A stretch of DNA of 64,000 bases from JAOUGY01 sp963825585 (GTDB lineage: Bacteria > Actinomycetota > Acidimicrobiia > Spongiisociales > ZC4RG35): NCBI GenBank assembly GCA_963825585.1, contig CAWGTX010000006.1:434001-498000 (forward strand). The letters run 5' to 3'. The notes beneath the pieces were generated by a model. It ran no database searches and had not been told where the DNA came from. It was given only the letters and a program-made list of their open reading frames with translations. Each line of letters opens with the position of its first letter. Position 1 is the stretch's first letter. A program made the translations under genes and the position numbers. Positions 8,840-17,586 of this stretch are shown here, in pieces.

Positions 8840-9397
8840 GTGTCAGACCTACTGAAATCAACCATTCGAACCCAGGGTCGGGTGGCCGGCGACCTGGTCA
8901 TGGTCGACGGCTTCCTCAACCACAGGGTCGATGTAGCGCTCATGGGCGACATCGGTACCTGGCTGGCGGACGCGATCGGGCCCTGTAACGCCATCATCAC
9001 CTCGGAGGCGTCCGGTATCGCCCCGGCTTTCGCGACGGCGGCGGCTCTGGGGGTACCGATGGTGTTCGCCAAAAAACGGCCCGGCACCCCGCCGGGTCCG
9101 ATCTCTCGGAGCGTCCACTCCCCCACCAAGGGCGACACTCCATGGCTGCACATCTCCCCGAGCGCACTCGAAGGGCTGGAGCGGGTGGCCATCGTCGACG
9201 ACTTCCTGTCGCGGGGGCGGACGGCGGGAGCGCTCGTCGAGATGCTCGAGGAATCCGCCCTCCGGGTGGCGTGTGTGGGGTTCTGCATCGAGAAGGCATA
9301 CGAGGGCGGTCGCGCTCTCCTCGAGGACCTGGGCGTGCGGGTTGTGTCGGCCGCCGTGATCAGCGGCATCGAGAACGGAAGGCCGGTCGTTGCCTGA
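8840..9397 (+). CDS. xpt: Xanthine phosphoribosyltransferase-like protein
   Basis: A 185-residue type I phosphoribosyltransferase that most resembles xanthine phosphoribosyltransferase of purine salvage. It shows the Xpt-type start (VDGFLNHRVDVALMGDIG), SEASGIAPAFATAAALGVP, an FAKKRPG segment, and the PRPP loop VAIVDDFLSRGRTAGALVEM. GTG 8840 follows the divergent nth promoter space of only ~30 bases. The next gene starts within its stop (TTGCCTGA), so the xpt-thioesterase-EamA trio looks like one operon. Substrate preference for xanthine over another oxopurine is inferred from similarity. Confidence 0.8.
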   Translation: MSDLLKSTIRTQGRVAGDLVMVDGFLNHRVDVALMGDIGTWLADAIGPCNAIITSEASGIAPAFATAAALGVPMVFAKKRPGTPPGPISRSVHSPTKGDTPWLHISPSALEGLERVAIVDDFLSRGRTAGALVEMLEESALRVACVGFCIEKAYEGGRALLEDLGVRVVSAAVISGIENGRPVVA

Positions 9398-9851
9398 ACT
9401 TGCTGCCGTGATAGACCGGGTGCAAGCGGCCTACGGTCATGCCTGCTTCGCGTGCGGTCGGGACAACCCGATCGGCATGCACCTGGAGCTTCTCGGGGTC
9501 AGCGACGGATGGGTGGAGGCCGCCTTCACCCCGCGTCCGGACTTCCGCGGTGCTCCGGATGTGGTTCATGGTGGGGTGACAGCCGCAGCCCTCGACGAGA
9601 TCCTGGTGTGGGCGGGCATCGTCATGGAGAACGTCATGACGGTTACGGGGCGCCTCGACCTGCGGTATCGGCGTCCGATCCACCTCGGCGAGACGGTCAT
9701 GGCCCGCGGCCGTGTCGACAACCGTAGCGGACGCCGTCTCACCATCTCGGGCAACCTGATGGTGGGCGGACACATTGCGGCTGAGGCAACCGGGCTCTAC
9801 CTCGTGTCAGCTTCGGTCGATGAACTCCCGCCGGTGGACCGGGCCGAATGA
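9390..9851 (+). CDS. Hotdog-fold thioesterase (PaaI-like)
   Basis: A 153-residue hotdog-fold protein of the PaaI/acyl-CoA thioesterase superfamily. It has the conserved HGG turn at the start of the hot helix (DVVHGGVTAAALDE), a preceding CFACGRDNPIGMHL segment typical of this subgroup, and a terminal beta-sheet RGRVDNRSGRRLTISG. The start is TTG 9390, overlapping the xpt stop. The downstream EamA gene overlaps it as ATGA. The acyl substrate is unknown. Confidence 0.82.
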   Translation: MPELAAVIDRVQAAYGHACFACGRDNPIGMHLELLGVSDGWVEAAFTPRPDFRGAPDVVHGGVTAAALDEILVWAGIVMENVMTVTGRLDLRYRRPIHLGETVMARGRVDNRSGRRLTISGNLMVGGHIAAEATGLYLVSASVDELPPVDRAE

Positions 9852-10723
9852 GCGATCAAGCTCCGTACACGGTCCTCGTTGTCTCTTCGCTCGCCTTCGG
9901 TTTTGCCTACCCGGTGATCGAGGGCACGATCCCCGACCTCGGCGCCGCCGGCGCTGCCGGGTGGAGGCTCCTGATCGCATCGGTATCGCTGCTCGCACTC
10001 GCCTTCCCGACCCAGGCCAGGCTGTGGCGCGACGGTGCGGTAGGGGGCCTTTGGCTGGCGGCGGCCTTCTCGCTGCAGGCACAGGCGCTCGAGCTCGGGC
10101 CAATCTCCATCACGGCGGCACTCATCTCGCTCATGGTGGTGCTGGCACCGATCGCAAACGCCGCCGTGCGCCGGTCGGCCCCGGGACCATGGGTGGTGGT
10201 GGGAGCGGCGCTGGGTTTCGTCGGAGTGGTGCTGGTCGGGCTCGGCGACACCTTCGACCTCGATCGCAGCCACCTGCTGGCACTGGCGTCGGCGGCGATG
10301 TTCGCCGGTCACCTCACCTACCTGGCCCGAACCGCCGGCCGGCACGTGCTGGTGCCGTTCACCGGTGTGCAGTTGCTGGTGGCTGGTCTCGTGGCGGTGG
10401 TCGTTTCGCTCGTCACCGGCGGACCGGCCCTTCCTCCCGGCCCGTCGGTCGCCGGCCTGGCCGGTGGCGGACTGCTGCTGGGTGCCGCCCCTGTACTCGG
10501 ACAGGTGTGGAGCCAGGGTCGCCTGGGTGCGGTCCGCACCACCCGAGGGCTGACGTTGGTGCCGCTTGGCGCCGTGATCGGAGCGGTGGGCTTCTCGGGG
10601 GAACGCCTGAGCGCCCAGGGCTGGATCGGAGTCGCCGTGCTTATGGGAGCGGCCCTGATGGTGACGGTGCGAAGCCACGACCCCGAGGTGCTGATGGCGC
10701 GGTCGGTGAGCGCAGGCCACTAG
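9848..10723 (+). CDS. EamA/DMT-family transporter
   Basis: A 291-residue drug/metabolite transporter with ten predicted hydrophobic segments arranged as two repeated five-helix EamA halves. Landmarks are the AAGWRLLIASVSLLAL segment in the first half and GLTLVPLGAVIGAV near the end of the second. ATG 9848 overlaps the thioesterase stop. It is the last gene of the xpt-thioesterase-EamA run. The substrate is unknown. Confidence 0.83.
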   Translation: MSDQAPYTVLVVSSLAFGFAYPVIEGTIPDLGAAGAAGWRLLIASVSLLALAFPTQARLWRDGAVGGLWLAAAFSLQAQALELGPISITAALISLMVVLAPIANAAVRRSAPGPWVVVGAALGFVGVVLVGLGDTFDLDRSHLLALASAAMFAGHLTYLARTAGRHVLVPFTGVQLLVAGLVAVVVSLVTGGPALPPGPSVAGLAGGGLLLGAAPVLGQVWSQGRLGAVRTTRGLTLVPLGAVIGAVGFSGERLSAQGWIGVAVLMGAALMVTVRSHDPEVLMARSVSAGH

Positions 10724-10774
10724 CGGGCGCCGCTTGGACTGGGAAACCAGGGACGGGGTCCTGCCGCGGGAGGG

Positions 10775-10862
10775 GGTCGACAGGTTCACGGGTCAACAGG
10801 TCAACAGGACCGGAATCGGCGGCTTGACCTCTTGACTCGTATACCTGTTGACTCGCTGACCG
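10775..10862. repeat. Octamer tandem arrays facing each other
   Basis: Left arm 10775-10806 is four 8-base units (ggtcgaca, ggttcacg, ggtcaaca, ggtcaaca). Right arm 10823-10862 keeps the same period with units such as cttgacct, cttgactc and gttgactc, which are inverted versions of the left word. The pair lies between the convergent ends of the EamA gene and the small membrane protein gene. Confidence 0.75.
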
Positions 10863-10931
10863 TCCGTCCCCATCCGCCAGGTCTCCGGATACCCGACCCG
10901 GCACAGGCCGAGTCTCCGTCGAGCTGTGCGA

Positions 10932-11219
10932 TCATCGACGCCGGTCGGGCGCAACCGCCCGACGGGTCAGGCGTCGTGCCAGATGGGTGGTCAGCCGGAA
11001 TCCACCGAGGACGACCAGCATGCCCACGGTGAGAGCGGTCATCAGCTCGGGCGCCGCGGTGTAGGGGTTGCGGCACGACCGAACGCCGAGCGGGCACAGT
11101 CCGTAGCCCGTACCGCCACCAGCCAGATCGAAGAGCACGAGCAGCGGGAAGGCCGCCATCGCCACCGCGGCGAGGATGAGGACGAGCCTGAGCGCCCGCA
11201 CGACGATTCGGGGATCCAT
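10932..11219 (-). CDS. Small membrane protein, unknown function
   Basis: A 95-residue protein with two hydrophobic segments (around residues 9-32 and 60-78) separated by a loop containing two cysteines (GLCPLGVRSCRNP), which could form a disulfide outside the cell. The C-terminus is Arg-rich and probably cytoplasmic. ATG 11219 is preferred because everything upstream in this frame is low-complexity. I do not recognise the family. It is divergent from the ThyX-like gene, with 190 bases between. Confidence 0.6.
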   Translation of the reverse strand: MDPRIVVRALRLVLILAAVAMAAFPLLVLFDLAGGGTGYGLCPLGVRSCRNPYTAAPELMTALTVGMLVVLGGFRLTTHLARRLTRRAVAPDRRR

Positions 11220-11409
11220 GTCGATCAGAGTAACGCCCGCCACACCCGTCCTGGTTCCCGGGTCGATTGGCGGATGACGTCGGGCTGGGTGGTCAGCGAT
11301 CGCTGGGCTGGGCGGGCGGGTGATTGCTGTGGGTCGTGTGCTGGGTCGCACCGCAGCAGGATCGTCAGGTCACCTTGGCCGGCGATGGCGGCCGCTACTC
11401 TCGCCTACC

Positions 11410-13029
11410 GTGCAATACCACCAGGAGTCATTCACACCGGCGGAAGAGGCCATCCTGGCCCGGTTCTTCACCAACTCCGACCTCCCTGTCTTCGGCCTGG
11501 TGAACATGCCCGAGGTGGTGAAGGGAGCTCTCTTCGCCCGGTACTCGCGGTCCCCGAAATCGATTCGCCGGCTGTTCCTCGACGAGTTCGCCGCCGACGC
11601 CGAGACCGGGATCCAGGCCATCGCCGACACCCTCGCCTCCGCCGATCCGCTGGTCGATCTCCGGAACGCCGAGAGGTTGTACCAACGGGTGTTCTTCGAG
11701 TACGGCGATGACTCCGTCGCCCAGCTCGGTGGCGCTCACCTGGCATGTGAACAGGCCTCGAACATCCTCACGAAGGTCCTCGAATGGGGCAGGCTCGCTT
11801 CGTATCTCGAGCAGTCGACCCGCTACATCTTCTACGACGCACGGCTGGGTGATCGCTACCGCTACACCGTTCCGCCCGAGCTGGCGGGATCCCGCCTCGG
11901 TGACGGGTACGTGGCCTTCATGGAACGACTGTTCGACACGTACGCCCATGTGGTCGCCACCATGAAAGATGTCTACGAGCGTCGCCACCCGAGGGCGGAG
12001 ACCGATTCCCCGGCGGTGTACAGGTCCACCATCCGCGCCAAGGCATGTGACGCCGCCAGGGGCCTTCTCCCGGCGGCCACCCTGTCGAACGTGGGCATGT
12101 ACGGGTCGGGTCAGGCATACGAGATGGCCCTCATGCGGATGCGTGCCCACCCCCTGGGTGAGGTACGGCAGTACTCGGACATGATGCTCACCGAGCTGCG
12201 CAAGGTGATCCCATCGTTCCTCACCCGTGTCGATCGCGACGACCGGGGCCAGGTGTGGAGTCGATACCTCGCCGACAACACCGCCCGCCTCGAGGAGATC
12301 GCCAACGGCTTGGGCGAACAGGCGCATCCGGCCCCTCTGGTGTCGCTGACGGACTGGGATGCAGATGCCGAGCTCAAGTTGGCCGCTGCTGCGCTCTATG
12401 CCGTGTCGGAACTGTCCGACGGTCAGCTCCAAGACGTTGCGAGGCGGATGAGCGACACCGAACGAGCCGAGGTGATCGCCGCCCTGATCGGTGACCGGAC
12501 CAATCGTCGGCACAAACCCGCCCGAGCCATGGAACGCATCTCGTACCGCTTCGACATCCTGTGCGACTTCGGTGCGTTCCGAGACCTCCAGCGTCATCGC
12601 CTGCTCACGATCGAATGGCAGCGCCTCTCCACCCGGCTCGGCCATGATCGTCCCGCCGATGTCGTCGAGGCGGGTCTCGGCGCCACCTGGGACGCCACGA
12701 TGGACGAGGCCGGTGACCTGTACGAGCGCATACGAGCAGAGGCGGGCCCCGACGTGGCCCAGTACGTGGTGCCGTTCGCATTCAACGTCCGCTTCGTCAT
12801 GGAGATGAACGCGCGGGAGGCGTTCCACCTGATCGAGCTCCGCAGCCAGCCCGCCGGGCACGCCGCGTACCGGCGTGTCGCCCAGGAGATGCACCGCCAG
12901 ATCGGCGAGGTGGCCGGTCACCATCTGATCGCCGACGCCATGCGCTTCGTCGACCACTCCGATGTGGGACTCGAGCGACTCGAAGCCGAACGCCGAGCAG
13001 AGCAGCGTCGCCTCGACTCCCAGGCCTGA
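11410..13029 (+). CDS. Two-domain ThyX-like protein
   Basis: A 539-residue protein that looks like two tandem ThyX-fold halves; true flavin-dependent thymidylate synthase is about 220-260 residues. The first half (about residues 60-260) contains YRSTIRAKACDAARGLLPAAT, resembling the ThyX C-terminal substrate region. The second half has FGAFRDLQRHRLLTIEWQRLS, aligned with the RHR-x7-S/RY motif region but without a full canonical match, and MNAREAFHLIELRSQPAGH. GTG 11410 is chosen because the upstream extension is not conserved-looking. Long ThyX-like paralogues are known in actinobacteria, but whether they make dTMP is unsettled, so I call fold, not activity. Confidence 0.75.
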   Translation: MQYHQESFTPAEEAILARFFTNSDLPVFGLVNMPEVVKGALFARYSRSPKSIRRLFLDEFAADAETGIQAIADTLASADPLVDLRNAERLYQRVFFEYGDDSVAQLGGAHLACEQASNILTKVLEWGRLASYLEQSTRYIFYDARLGDRYRYTVPPELAGSRLGDGYVAFMERLFDTYAHVVATMKDVYERRHPRAETDSPAVYRSTIRAKACDAARGLLPAATLSNVGMYGSGQAYEMALMRMRAHPLGEVRQYSDMMLTELRKVIPSFLTRVDRDDRGQVWSRYLADNTARLEEIANGLGEQAHPAPLVSLTDWDADAELKLAAAALYAVSELSDGQLQDVARRMSDTERAEVIAALIGDRTNRRHKPARAMERISYRFDILCDFGAFRDLQRHRLLTIEWQRLSTRLGHDRPADVVEAGLGATWDATMDEAGDLYERIRAEAGPDVAQYVVPFAFNVRFVMEMNAREAFHLIELRSQPAGHAAYRRVAQEMHRQIGEVAGHHLIADAMRFVDHSDVGLERLEAERRAEQRRLDSQA

Positions 13030-13138
13030 TCGCTCGATTGGGGTGATACGGTCATCCAGTAGGGTTGAGCGCATCGGATTCAGCGGGTCAACCTGACCGA
13101 TGTGTCGTTCGCCTTCCGGCTCCTCAGGTTGTCCGACC

Positions 13139-13170
13139 TGTTGACATGTTGGCTTGTTGACTTGTTGGCC
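13139..13170. repeat. Octamer tandem array
   Basis: Four 8-base units tgttgaca, tgttggct, tgttgact, tgttggcc between the ThyX-like gene and the small gene at 13216. A short GGTCAAC word at 13086-13092 is a partial inverted partner. The core word GTTGAC/GTCAAC is shared with the arrays at 10.8 and 49.7 kb. Confidence 0.7.
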
Positions 13171-13215
13171 GGCAGCCGATGCGAGCTCGGGCGGTGGGTC
13201 TTGTAGTCTTCGTAC

Positions 13216-13434
13216 ATGGCCGAATTCGACGTAGATGCCATGATCGAACGATTCCGGGAGCGCGCAGGTGCCGTCAAGGACCGTCCGCTCCCCCCTGTTG
13301 CCGGTGAGGAGCGGAAGCGCTTCATCGCCCAGGCCGAACGGGACTTCACCGATTACTCGCTCATCTCCAACGCCACGTGGACGGTGGAGGGCGGGCACCT
13401 CGTGTTGAGGATCCCTCTCGCCGGCGAGCAGTGA
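13216..13434 (+). CDS. Small conserved-looking protein beside ArsA-like ATPases
   Basis: A 72-residue hydrophilic protein starting MAEFDVDAMIERFRERAGAV with a basic, helical middle (EERKRFIAQAERDF) and a short beta-like tail. It ends one base before the ATG of the first ArsA-like ATPase, so it is almost certainly co-transcribed with that pair. I do not recognise a domain. The tight spacing suggests that it is a partner or substrate-handling factor of the ATPases, which is inference. Confidence 0.6.
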   Translation: MAEFDVDAMIERFRERAGAVKDRPLPPVAGEERKRFIAQAERDFTDYSLISNATWTVEGGHLVLRIPLAGEQ

Positions 13435-13435
13435 G

Positions 13436-14293
13436 ATGACAGACGGGCCACGGCTCGTCATCGTGTCCGGCAAGGGTGGTGTCGGAAAGTCCGCCGTGAC
13501 CGCCGCCTTGGCACTGGCTGCGCAGCGACGAGGCGCCCGGGTTCTGGCCGTTGCCATGACCGGTGACGGTGGCGGTCTCTCCGCTCACCTCGGGGTTGCC
13601 CCGCTCCAGTTCGACACCCGTGAGGACCGGCCCGGCCTGTTCACAACGGTGGTCGAACGAACCCAGGCGCTTCGCGAATACCTCCACCTCCAGGTCGGAC
13701 TCCCTCAAATCGTTGCGTTCGGCCCGGCGGTGCGTGCTTTCGACTCGCTCGCATCGACCGCTCCGGCCGTTCGGGAGATCGTCACCATGGGCAAGGTGCT
13801 GTGGGAGGTCAAACGTCAGGAGTGGGACCTGGTGGTGGCCGATGGTCCGCCCACCGGTCAGATCGGCTCGTTCCTGCGGGCGGCGAAAACGATCTCTGAA
13901 CTCGTCCCTTCTGGGCGGATCCGCGAGCAGGCAGCATGGATGGAGCGGATCATGCTGGAACAGGGAGTCGCAACCCTCTCACTCGTCACGCTCGCCGAGG
14001 AGCTACCCACCTCGGAGACCCAGGAGACCCTCGATTGGCTCGAGGCCGAGCAGTTGGTGACGACGGTCGACGTCGTCGCCAACCGCATCCTCGAGCCGCT
14101 CGATTGGACGGGCAACAGCCTTCCGTCAGGGCGCGCAGGAGAAGCCGCCCGGCTGCACATGTCGCTGAGCTCCGAGCAGCGGCGCTGGTTGTCGGCTCTC
14201 CCTCCCGAACGGCAACTCCCGTTCATGTTCGGGACCATGACACCCAGCGAGGTGTCCGCCCGCCTCGCCGACGAGATCGAGGCGTGGTCATGA
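13436..14293 (+). CDS. ArsA/Get3-like ATPase, first of pair
   Basis: A 285-residue deviant-Walker ATPase of the ArsA/Get3 group. The P-loop is SGKGGVGKS, with the signature lysine K13 retained, and a switch II-like DGPPTGQIGSF follows at about residue 140. It overlaps the second ATPase gene as ATGA. The pair resembles the adjacent mycobacterial genes Rv3679-Rv3680 in organisation: two ArsA-like ATPases in tandem without an ArsB pump. A role in membrane protein or lipid handling rather than arsenite export is the cautious reading. Confidence 0.82.
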   Translation: MTDGPRLVIVSGKGGVGKSAVTAALALAAQRRGARVLAVAMTGDGGGLSAHLGVAPLQFDTREDRPGLFTTVVERTQALREYLHLQVGLPQIVAFGPAVRAFDSLASTAPAVREIVTMGKVLWEVKRQEWDLVVADGPPTGQIGSFLRAAKTISELVPSGRIREQAAWMERIMLEQGVATLSLVTLAEELPTSETQETLDWLEAEQLVTTVDVVANRILEPLDWTGNSLPSGRAGEAARLHMSLSSEQRRWLSALPPERQLPFMFGTMTPSEVSARLADEIEAWS

Positions 14294-15321
14294 CCCGGGC
14301 GTTGTTGGTGACAGGCGGCGGTGGCGTCGGCAAGACCACGGTATCCGCCGCCCTCGCCGTGCGGGCCGCCCGGCTCGGTGTGAGGACGCTCGTCGTGACC
14401 GTGGACCCGGCGAGGCGCCTGGCCGACGCCCTCGGGGTCGAGGATCTCGGCTCGGAGCCGACCCCGCACCCGACCGAGCCCAACCTGTGGGCGGCGATGC
14501 TCGACGCCACCTCGTCGTGGGCAGCCATCGCCCACCGCCACGCCGACCCGGCGGTGGCCGACCGCTTGGTCGACAACGCCTTCTTCGCGGCCGCGACCAC
14601 CCATTTCCCGGCCAGCCAGAGTTACGCGGCGGCCGAGGAAGCGGCGACCTTCCTCGACGCCCGGGCCTGGGAACTGGTGGTGGTGGACACGCCGCCATCG
14701 GCGGGTGGCATAGAATTCTTCACGGCCCCTGCTGCGATGACCGATCTCGTGGGAGGTCGGCTGCTCAAGTGGGTGACGGGGGCCTTTCTGCCGGGCAGGA
14801 ACTTCCTCTTCGACCGGGCCACCCGTCCAGCGCTGCGTGTGGCCGATCAGATACTCGGCTCGTCACTGCTCGAGGCCATCGCCCAGTTCCTCATGGATCT
14901 CAGGACGACCTACGACGGGATATCGGGCAGATCGCGTCAGATAGAGGAGCATTTGCGTCGGGCCACCACCATCGTGGTCACGACGGCGGACCCAACGCCC
15001 ATTCGCGAAGCGGTGAAGTTCTTCCGGGAACTTCCCGACATCGCCTCGCGGCCATCGGCTGTGATCTTCAACCGGTGCCTCCCCGAGGAGTGGATCGATG
15101 CACGACCGGGTCGGGTCGATGCGGTGCTCGCAGACAACCTCCGACGGTGGGGCGACGAGTCGAGACGCCAGCGCGACCTCCGTACCGAATTCGCTTCACG
15201 CTATCGCGCCGGTCTGGCGCAGATTCCGTGGCAGCCGGAGGCGCCCACCGACCTCGACTCACTCGATGCGCTCATCGACGCCGCGGCAGGGTTCGACCTC
15301 GAAGCGCTGTTGCGCACCTAA
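14290..15321 (+). CDS. ArsA/Get3-like ATPase, second of pair, altered P-loop
   Basis: A 343-residue partner ATPase. It keeps the nucleotide-binding lysine and threonine (VTGGGGVGKTTVSAAL), switch I-like DPARRLADALG, and VVDTPPSAGGIEFF. However, the position of the signature lysine in the deviant Walker motif (GKGGVGK in its neighbour) is glycine (G10). In Get3/MinD proteins that lysine reaches across the dimer, so this subunit may depend on its partner's lysine in a heterodimer. Start ATG 14290 is fixed by the overlap with the first ATPase gene. It converges on yebC with only 12 bases between. Confidence 0.82.
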   Translation: MTRALLVTGGGGVGKTTVSAALAVRAARLGVRTLVVTVDPARRLADALGVEDLGSEPTPHPTEPNLWAAMLDATSSWAAIAHRHADPAVADRLVDNAFFAAATTHFPASQSYAAAEEAATFLDARAWELVVVDTPPSAGGIEFFTAPAAMTDLVGGRLLKWVTGAFLPGRNFLFDRATRPALRVADQILGSSLLEAIAQFLMDLRTTYDGISGRSRQIEEHLRRATTIVVTTADPTPIREAVKFFRELPDIASRPSAVIFNRCLPEEWIDARPGRVDAVLADNLRRWGDESRRQRDLRTEFASRYRAGLAQIPWQPEAPTDLDSLDALIDAAAGFDLEALLRT

Positions 15322-15333
15322 CCGCCGAAGCGG

Positions 15334-16077
15334 TCAGTCGTCGACCAGCTGGGCCATCACCTCGTCGTCGACGTCGTAGTTGGCGTACACGGTCTGCACG
15401 TCGTCGAGATCCTCGAGGGCGTCGACCAATCGGAAGATCTTGGCAGCCGTCGATGCGTCCACTGCGATGGTGGTGGATGGCAACTGGACCAGATCGGCCG
15501 ACTCCACCACCAGGCCGGCCGAGATGAGGGCGTCGTTCACCGGGAACAGGTCGTGTGACGAGGTGATGACCTCGTGGACGTCTCCAGTGGAGCGGATGTC
15601 CTCGGCCCCGGCGTCGAGCGCCACCATCATCACCGCTTCTTCGTCACCGTTGACGATGATCTGACCCTTCGGCTCGAACAGGTAGCCGACCGAACCCGGC
15701 TCTCCGAGAGCTCCGTTGTTGCGGGTGAAGGCCGCACGAACGTCGGAGGCGGCGCGATTGCGGTTGTCGGTGAGGATCTGGCAGTAGAAGGCAACGCCAC
15801 CCGGGCCGTAGCCCTCGTACCAGATCTCCTCGTAGTTGGCGCCGTCGAGCTCGCCGGAACCCCGCTTGATGGCGCGATCGATGTTGTCGACCGGCACCGA
15901 GGCGGCGCGAGCCTTGGCGACCGCCTGGGCCAGCGTCGCGTTACCAGCCGGGTTTCCCCCGCCCTGGCGGGCCGCCACCTCGACCGCCTTGCACAGCTTG
16001 GCGAACAGCTTGCCGCGCTTGGCGTCGTTGGCGCCCTTCTTCCGCTTGATCGTTGCCCATTTCGAATGGCCCGACAT
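15334..16077 (-). CDS. yebC: YebC/TACO1-family translation or regulatory protein
   Basis: A 247-residue member of the YebC/PmpR/TACO1 family, members of which have been linked to transcription control and to relieving ribosome stalling at proline stretches. The N-terminus MSGHSKWATIKRKKG is diagnostic, followed by the KLAKLC-like helix, VDNIDRAIKRG, and NRAASDVRAAFTRNNG. It lies downstream of pdxT in the order found in mycobacteria (pdxS-pdxT-yebC). A short ACCGC-cgaa-GCGGT hairpin (15321-15334) at its stop may serve as terminator for both convergent genes. Confidence 0.93.
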   Translation of the reverse strand: MSGHSKWATIKRKKGANDAKRGKLFAKLCKAVEVAARQGGGNPAGNATLAQAVAKARAASVPVDNIDRAIKRGSGELDGANYEEIWYEGYGPGGVAFYCQILTDNRNRAASDVRAAFTRNNGALGEPGSVGYLFEPKGQIIVNGDEEAVMMVALDAGAEDIRSTGDVHEVITSSHDLFPVNDALISAGLVVESADLVQLPSTTIAVDASTAAKIFRLVDALEDLDDVQTVYANYDVDDEVMAQLVDD

Positions 16078-16083
16078 AGCTTC

Positions 16084-16668
16084 TCACTCCGCGTCGATGA
16101 GATCGATGAGCATCTGATGGATCCGGTCGTCACCAGTCAGTTCTGGATGAAACGACGTTCCGAGAATGCGCCCCTGGCGCACCATCACCGGATGCCCTCG
16201 TACAGTAGCGAGGACCTCGACCCCACTCCCAACTTCGGCCACCCATGGTGCCCGGATGAACACGGCATGAAACGGGTCCGACAGGCCCGTGATGTCGAGG
16301 TCGGTTTCGAACGACTCGTTCTGGCGGCCGAACGCGTTGCGTTCCACCACCACGTCGAGCACACCCAACAGCGGCTGGGAGCCCTCGGTGACGGCCGACG
16401 CCGCAAAGATGAGCCCGGCGCACGTGCCGTAGGTGGGCAGACCGTTACCGATCATCGACCGGAGCGGCTCGAGGACACCGAAACGGACCGCCAGCTTGCC
16501 GATGGTGGTGGACTCACCTCCGGGGAGGACGATCGCCCGAATTCCCGACAGGTCCTCGGGGAGGCGAACCTCCTGCACATCCGCTCCGAGCCGCGCCAAC
16601 GCCCGTCCGTGCTCACGGAAGTCGCCCTGGAGGGCGAGCACGCCCACCGTCGGTGCAGCGTAACTCAC
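16084..16668 (-). CDS. pdxT: Pyridoxal 5'-phosphate synthase glutaminase subunit
   Basis: Supplies ammonia from glutamine to PdxS. The 194-residue class I glutaminase contains VLPGGESTTIGKL, the nucleophile cysteine in GTCAGLIF, and the histidine-glutamate pair in SFHPELTGD. GTG 16668 forms a GTGA overlap with the pdxS stop, which fixes the start. The genes pdxS and pdxT form the deoxyxylulose-independent vitamin B6 pathway. Confidence 0.95.
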   Translation of the reverse strand: MSYAAPTVGVLALQGDFREHGRALARLGADVQEVRLPEDLSGIRAIVLPGGESTTIGKLAVRFGVLEPLRSMIGNGLPTYGTCAGLIFAASAVTEGSQPLLGVLDVVVERNAFGRQNESFETDLDITGLSDPFHAVFIRAPWVAEVGSGVEVLATVRGHPVMVRQGRILGTSFHPELTGDDRIHQMLIDLIDAE

Positions 16669-17546
16669 CAACCACGTCGAGCGAGTTGCTCGGCCTCCGA
16701 GAGGGTCCCCATCTCCAGTCCGGGCATGGCGGCGCCGAGCCCCCGGGACACCTTGGCGACCACGTCGGCGTTCTGCCAGTTGGTGGTGGCGTCCACGATT
16801 GCCCGGGCGAACAACGCCGGGTTCGAACTCTTGAAGATTCCGGAGCCGACGAACACGCCGTCGCATCCGAGCGCCATCATGAGGGCGGCGTCGGAAGGCG
16901 TGGCGATCCCGCCGGCGGCGAAGTTGACGACCGGGAGCTTCCCGGTGGCGGCGATCTCCTTGACCAGTTCGTAGGGCGCCTGCAGATCACGCGCCGCGGT
17001 CATGAGCTGCTCGTCACCGAGCACGGTGAGCTGACGCATCTGGTTGGTCATGGTCCGCATGTGGCGGACCGCCTCGACAACGTTGCCGGTACCGGCCTCG
17101 CCCTTGGTACGGATCATGGCGGCGCCCTCGCCGATGCGGCGCAACGCCTCACCGAGGTTCCGGGCACCGCACACGAACGGTGTGACGAAGGCCCACTTGT
17201 CGATGTGGTGTTCCTCGTCGGCGGGAGTGAGCACCTCGGACTCGTCGATGTAGTCGATAGCCAGAGACTGCAGGACCTGGGCCTCCACGAAATGCCCGAT
17301 CCGGGCCTTTGCCATCACCGGGATCGAGACGGCCTCCTGGATGCCCACGATCATCTCGGGGTCGGACATTCGGGCCACGCCGCCGTCCTTGCGGATGTCG
17401 GACGGGACGCGCTCTAGAGCCATGACCGCCACGGCGCCGGCCTCTTCGGCCACCTTCGCCTGCTCGGCGTCGACGACGTCCATGATGACGCCGCCTTTGA
17501 GCATGTCGGCCAGGCCCCTCTTCACAAGGTCTGTTCCACGTTCCAC
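16665..17546 (-). CDS. pdxS: Pyridoxal 5'-phosphate synthase synthase subunit
   Basis: Makes PLP from ribose 5-phosphate, glyceraldehyde 3-phosphate and ammonia. The 293-residue TIM-barrel protein shows GGVIMDVVDAEQAKVAE, the active-site lysine region MAKARIGHFVEAQ, DESEVLTPADEEHHIDK and MIRTKGEAGTGNV. The start is GTG 17546, because a strong AAGGAG lies eight bases upstream while the longer open frame is not protein-like. It overlaps pdxT by four bases. Confidence 0.96.
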   Translation of the reverse strand: MERGTDLVKRGLADMLKGGVIMDVVDAEQAKVAEEAGAVAVMALERVPSDIRKDGGVARMSDPEMIVGIQEAVSIPVMAKARIGHFVEAQVLQSLAIDYIDESEVLTPADEEHHIDKWAFVTPFVCGARNLGEALRRIGEGAAMIRTKGEAGTGNVVEAVRHMRTMTNQMRQLTVLGDEQLMTAARDLQAPYELVKEIAATGKLPVVNFAAGGIATPSDAALMMALGCDGVFVGSGIFKSSNPALFARAIVDATTNWQNADVVAKVSRGLGAAMPGLEMGTLSEAEQLARRGW

Positions 17547-17586
17547 GATGATCTCCTTCCAATCCCGAATGGTACCCGAGGCAGCG

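Noticed and set aside
11428..13557. 709-codon minus-strand open frame opposite the ThyX-like gene
   Set aside because: It is antisense to a clear gene with good motifs; its composition (His, Arg, Gly, Val) is that of a high-GC shadow frame.
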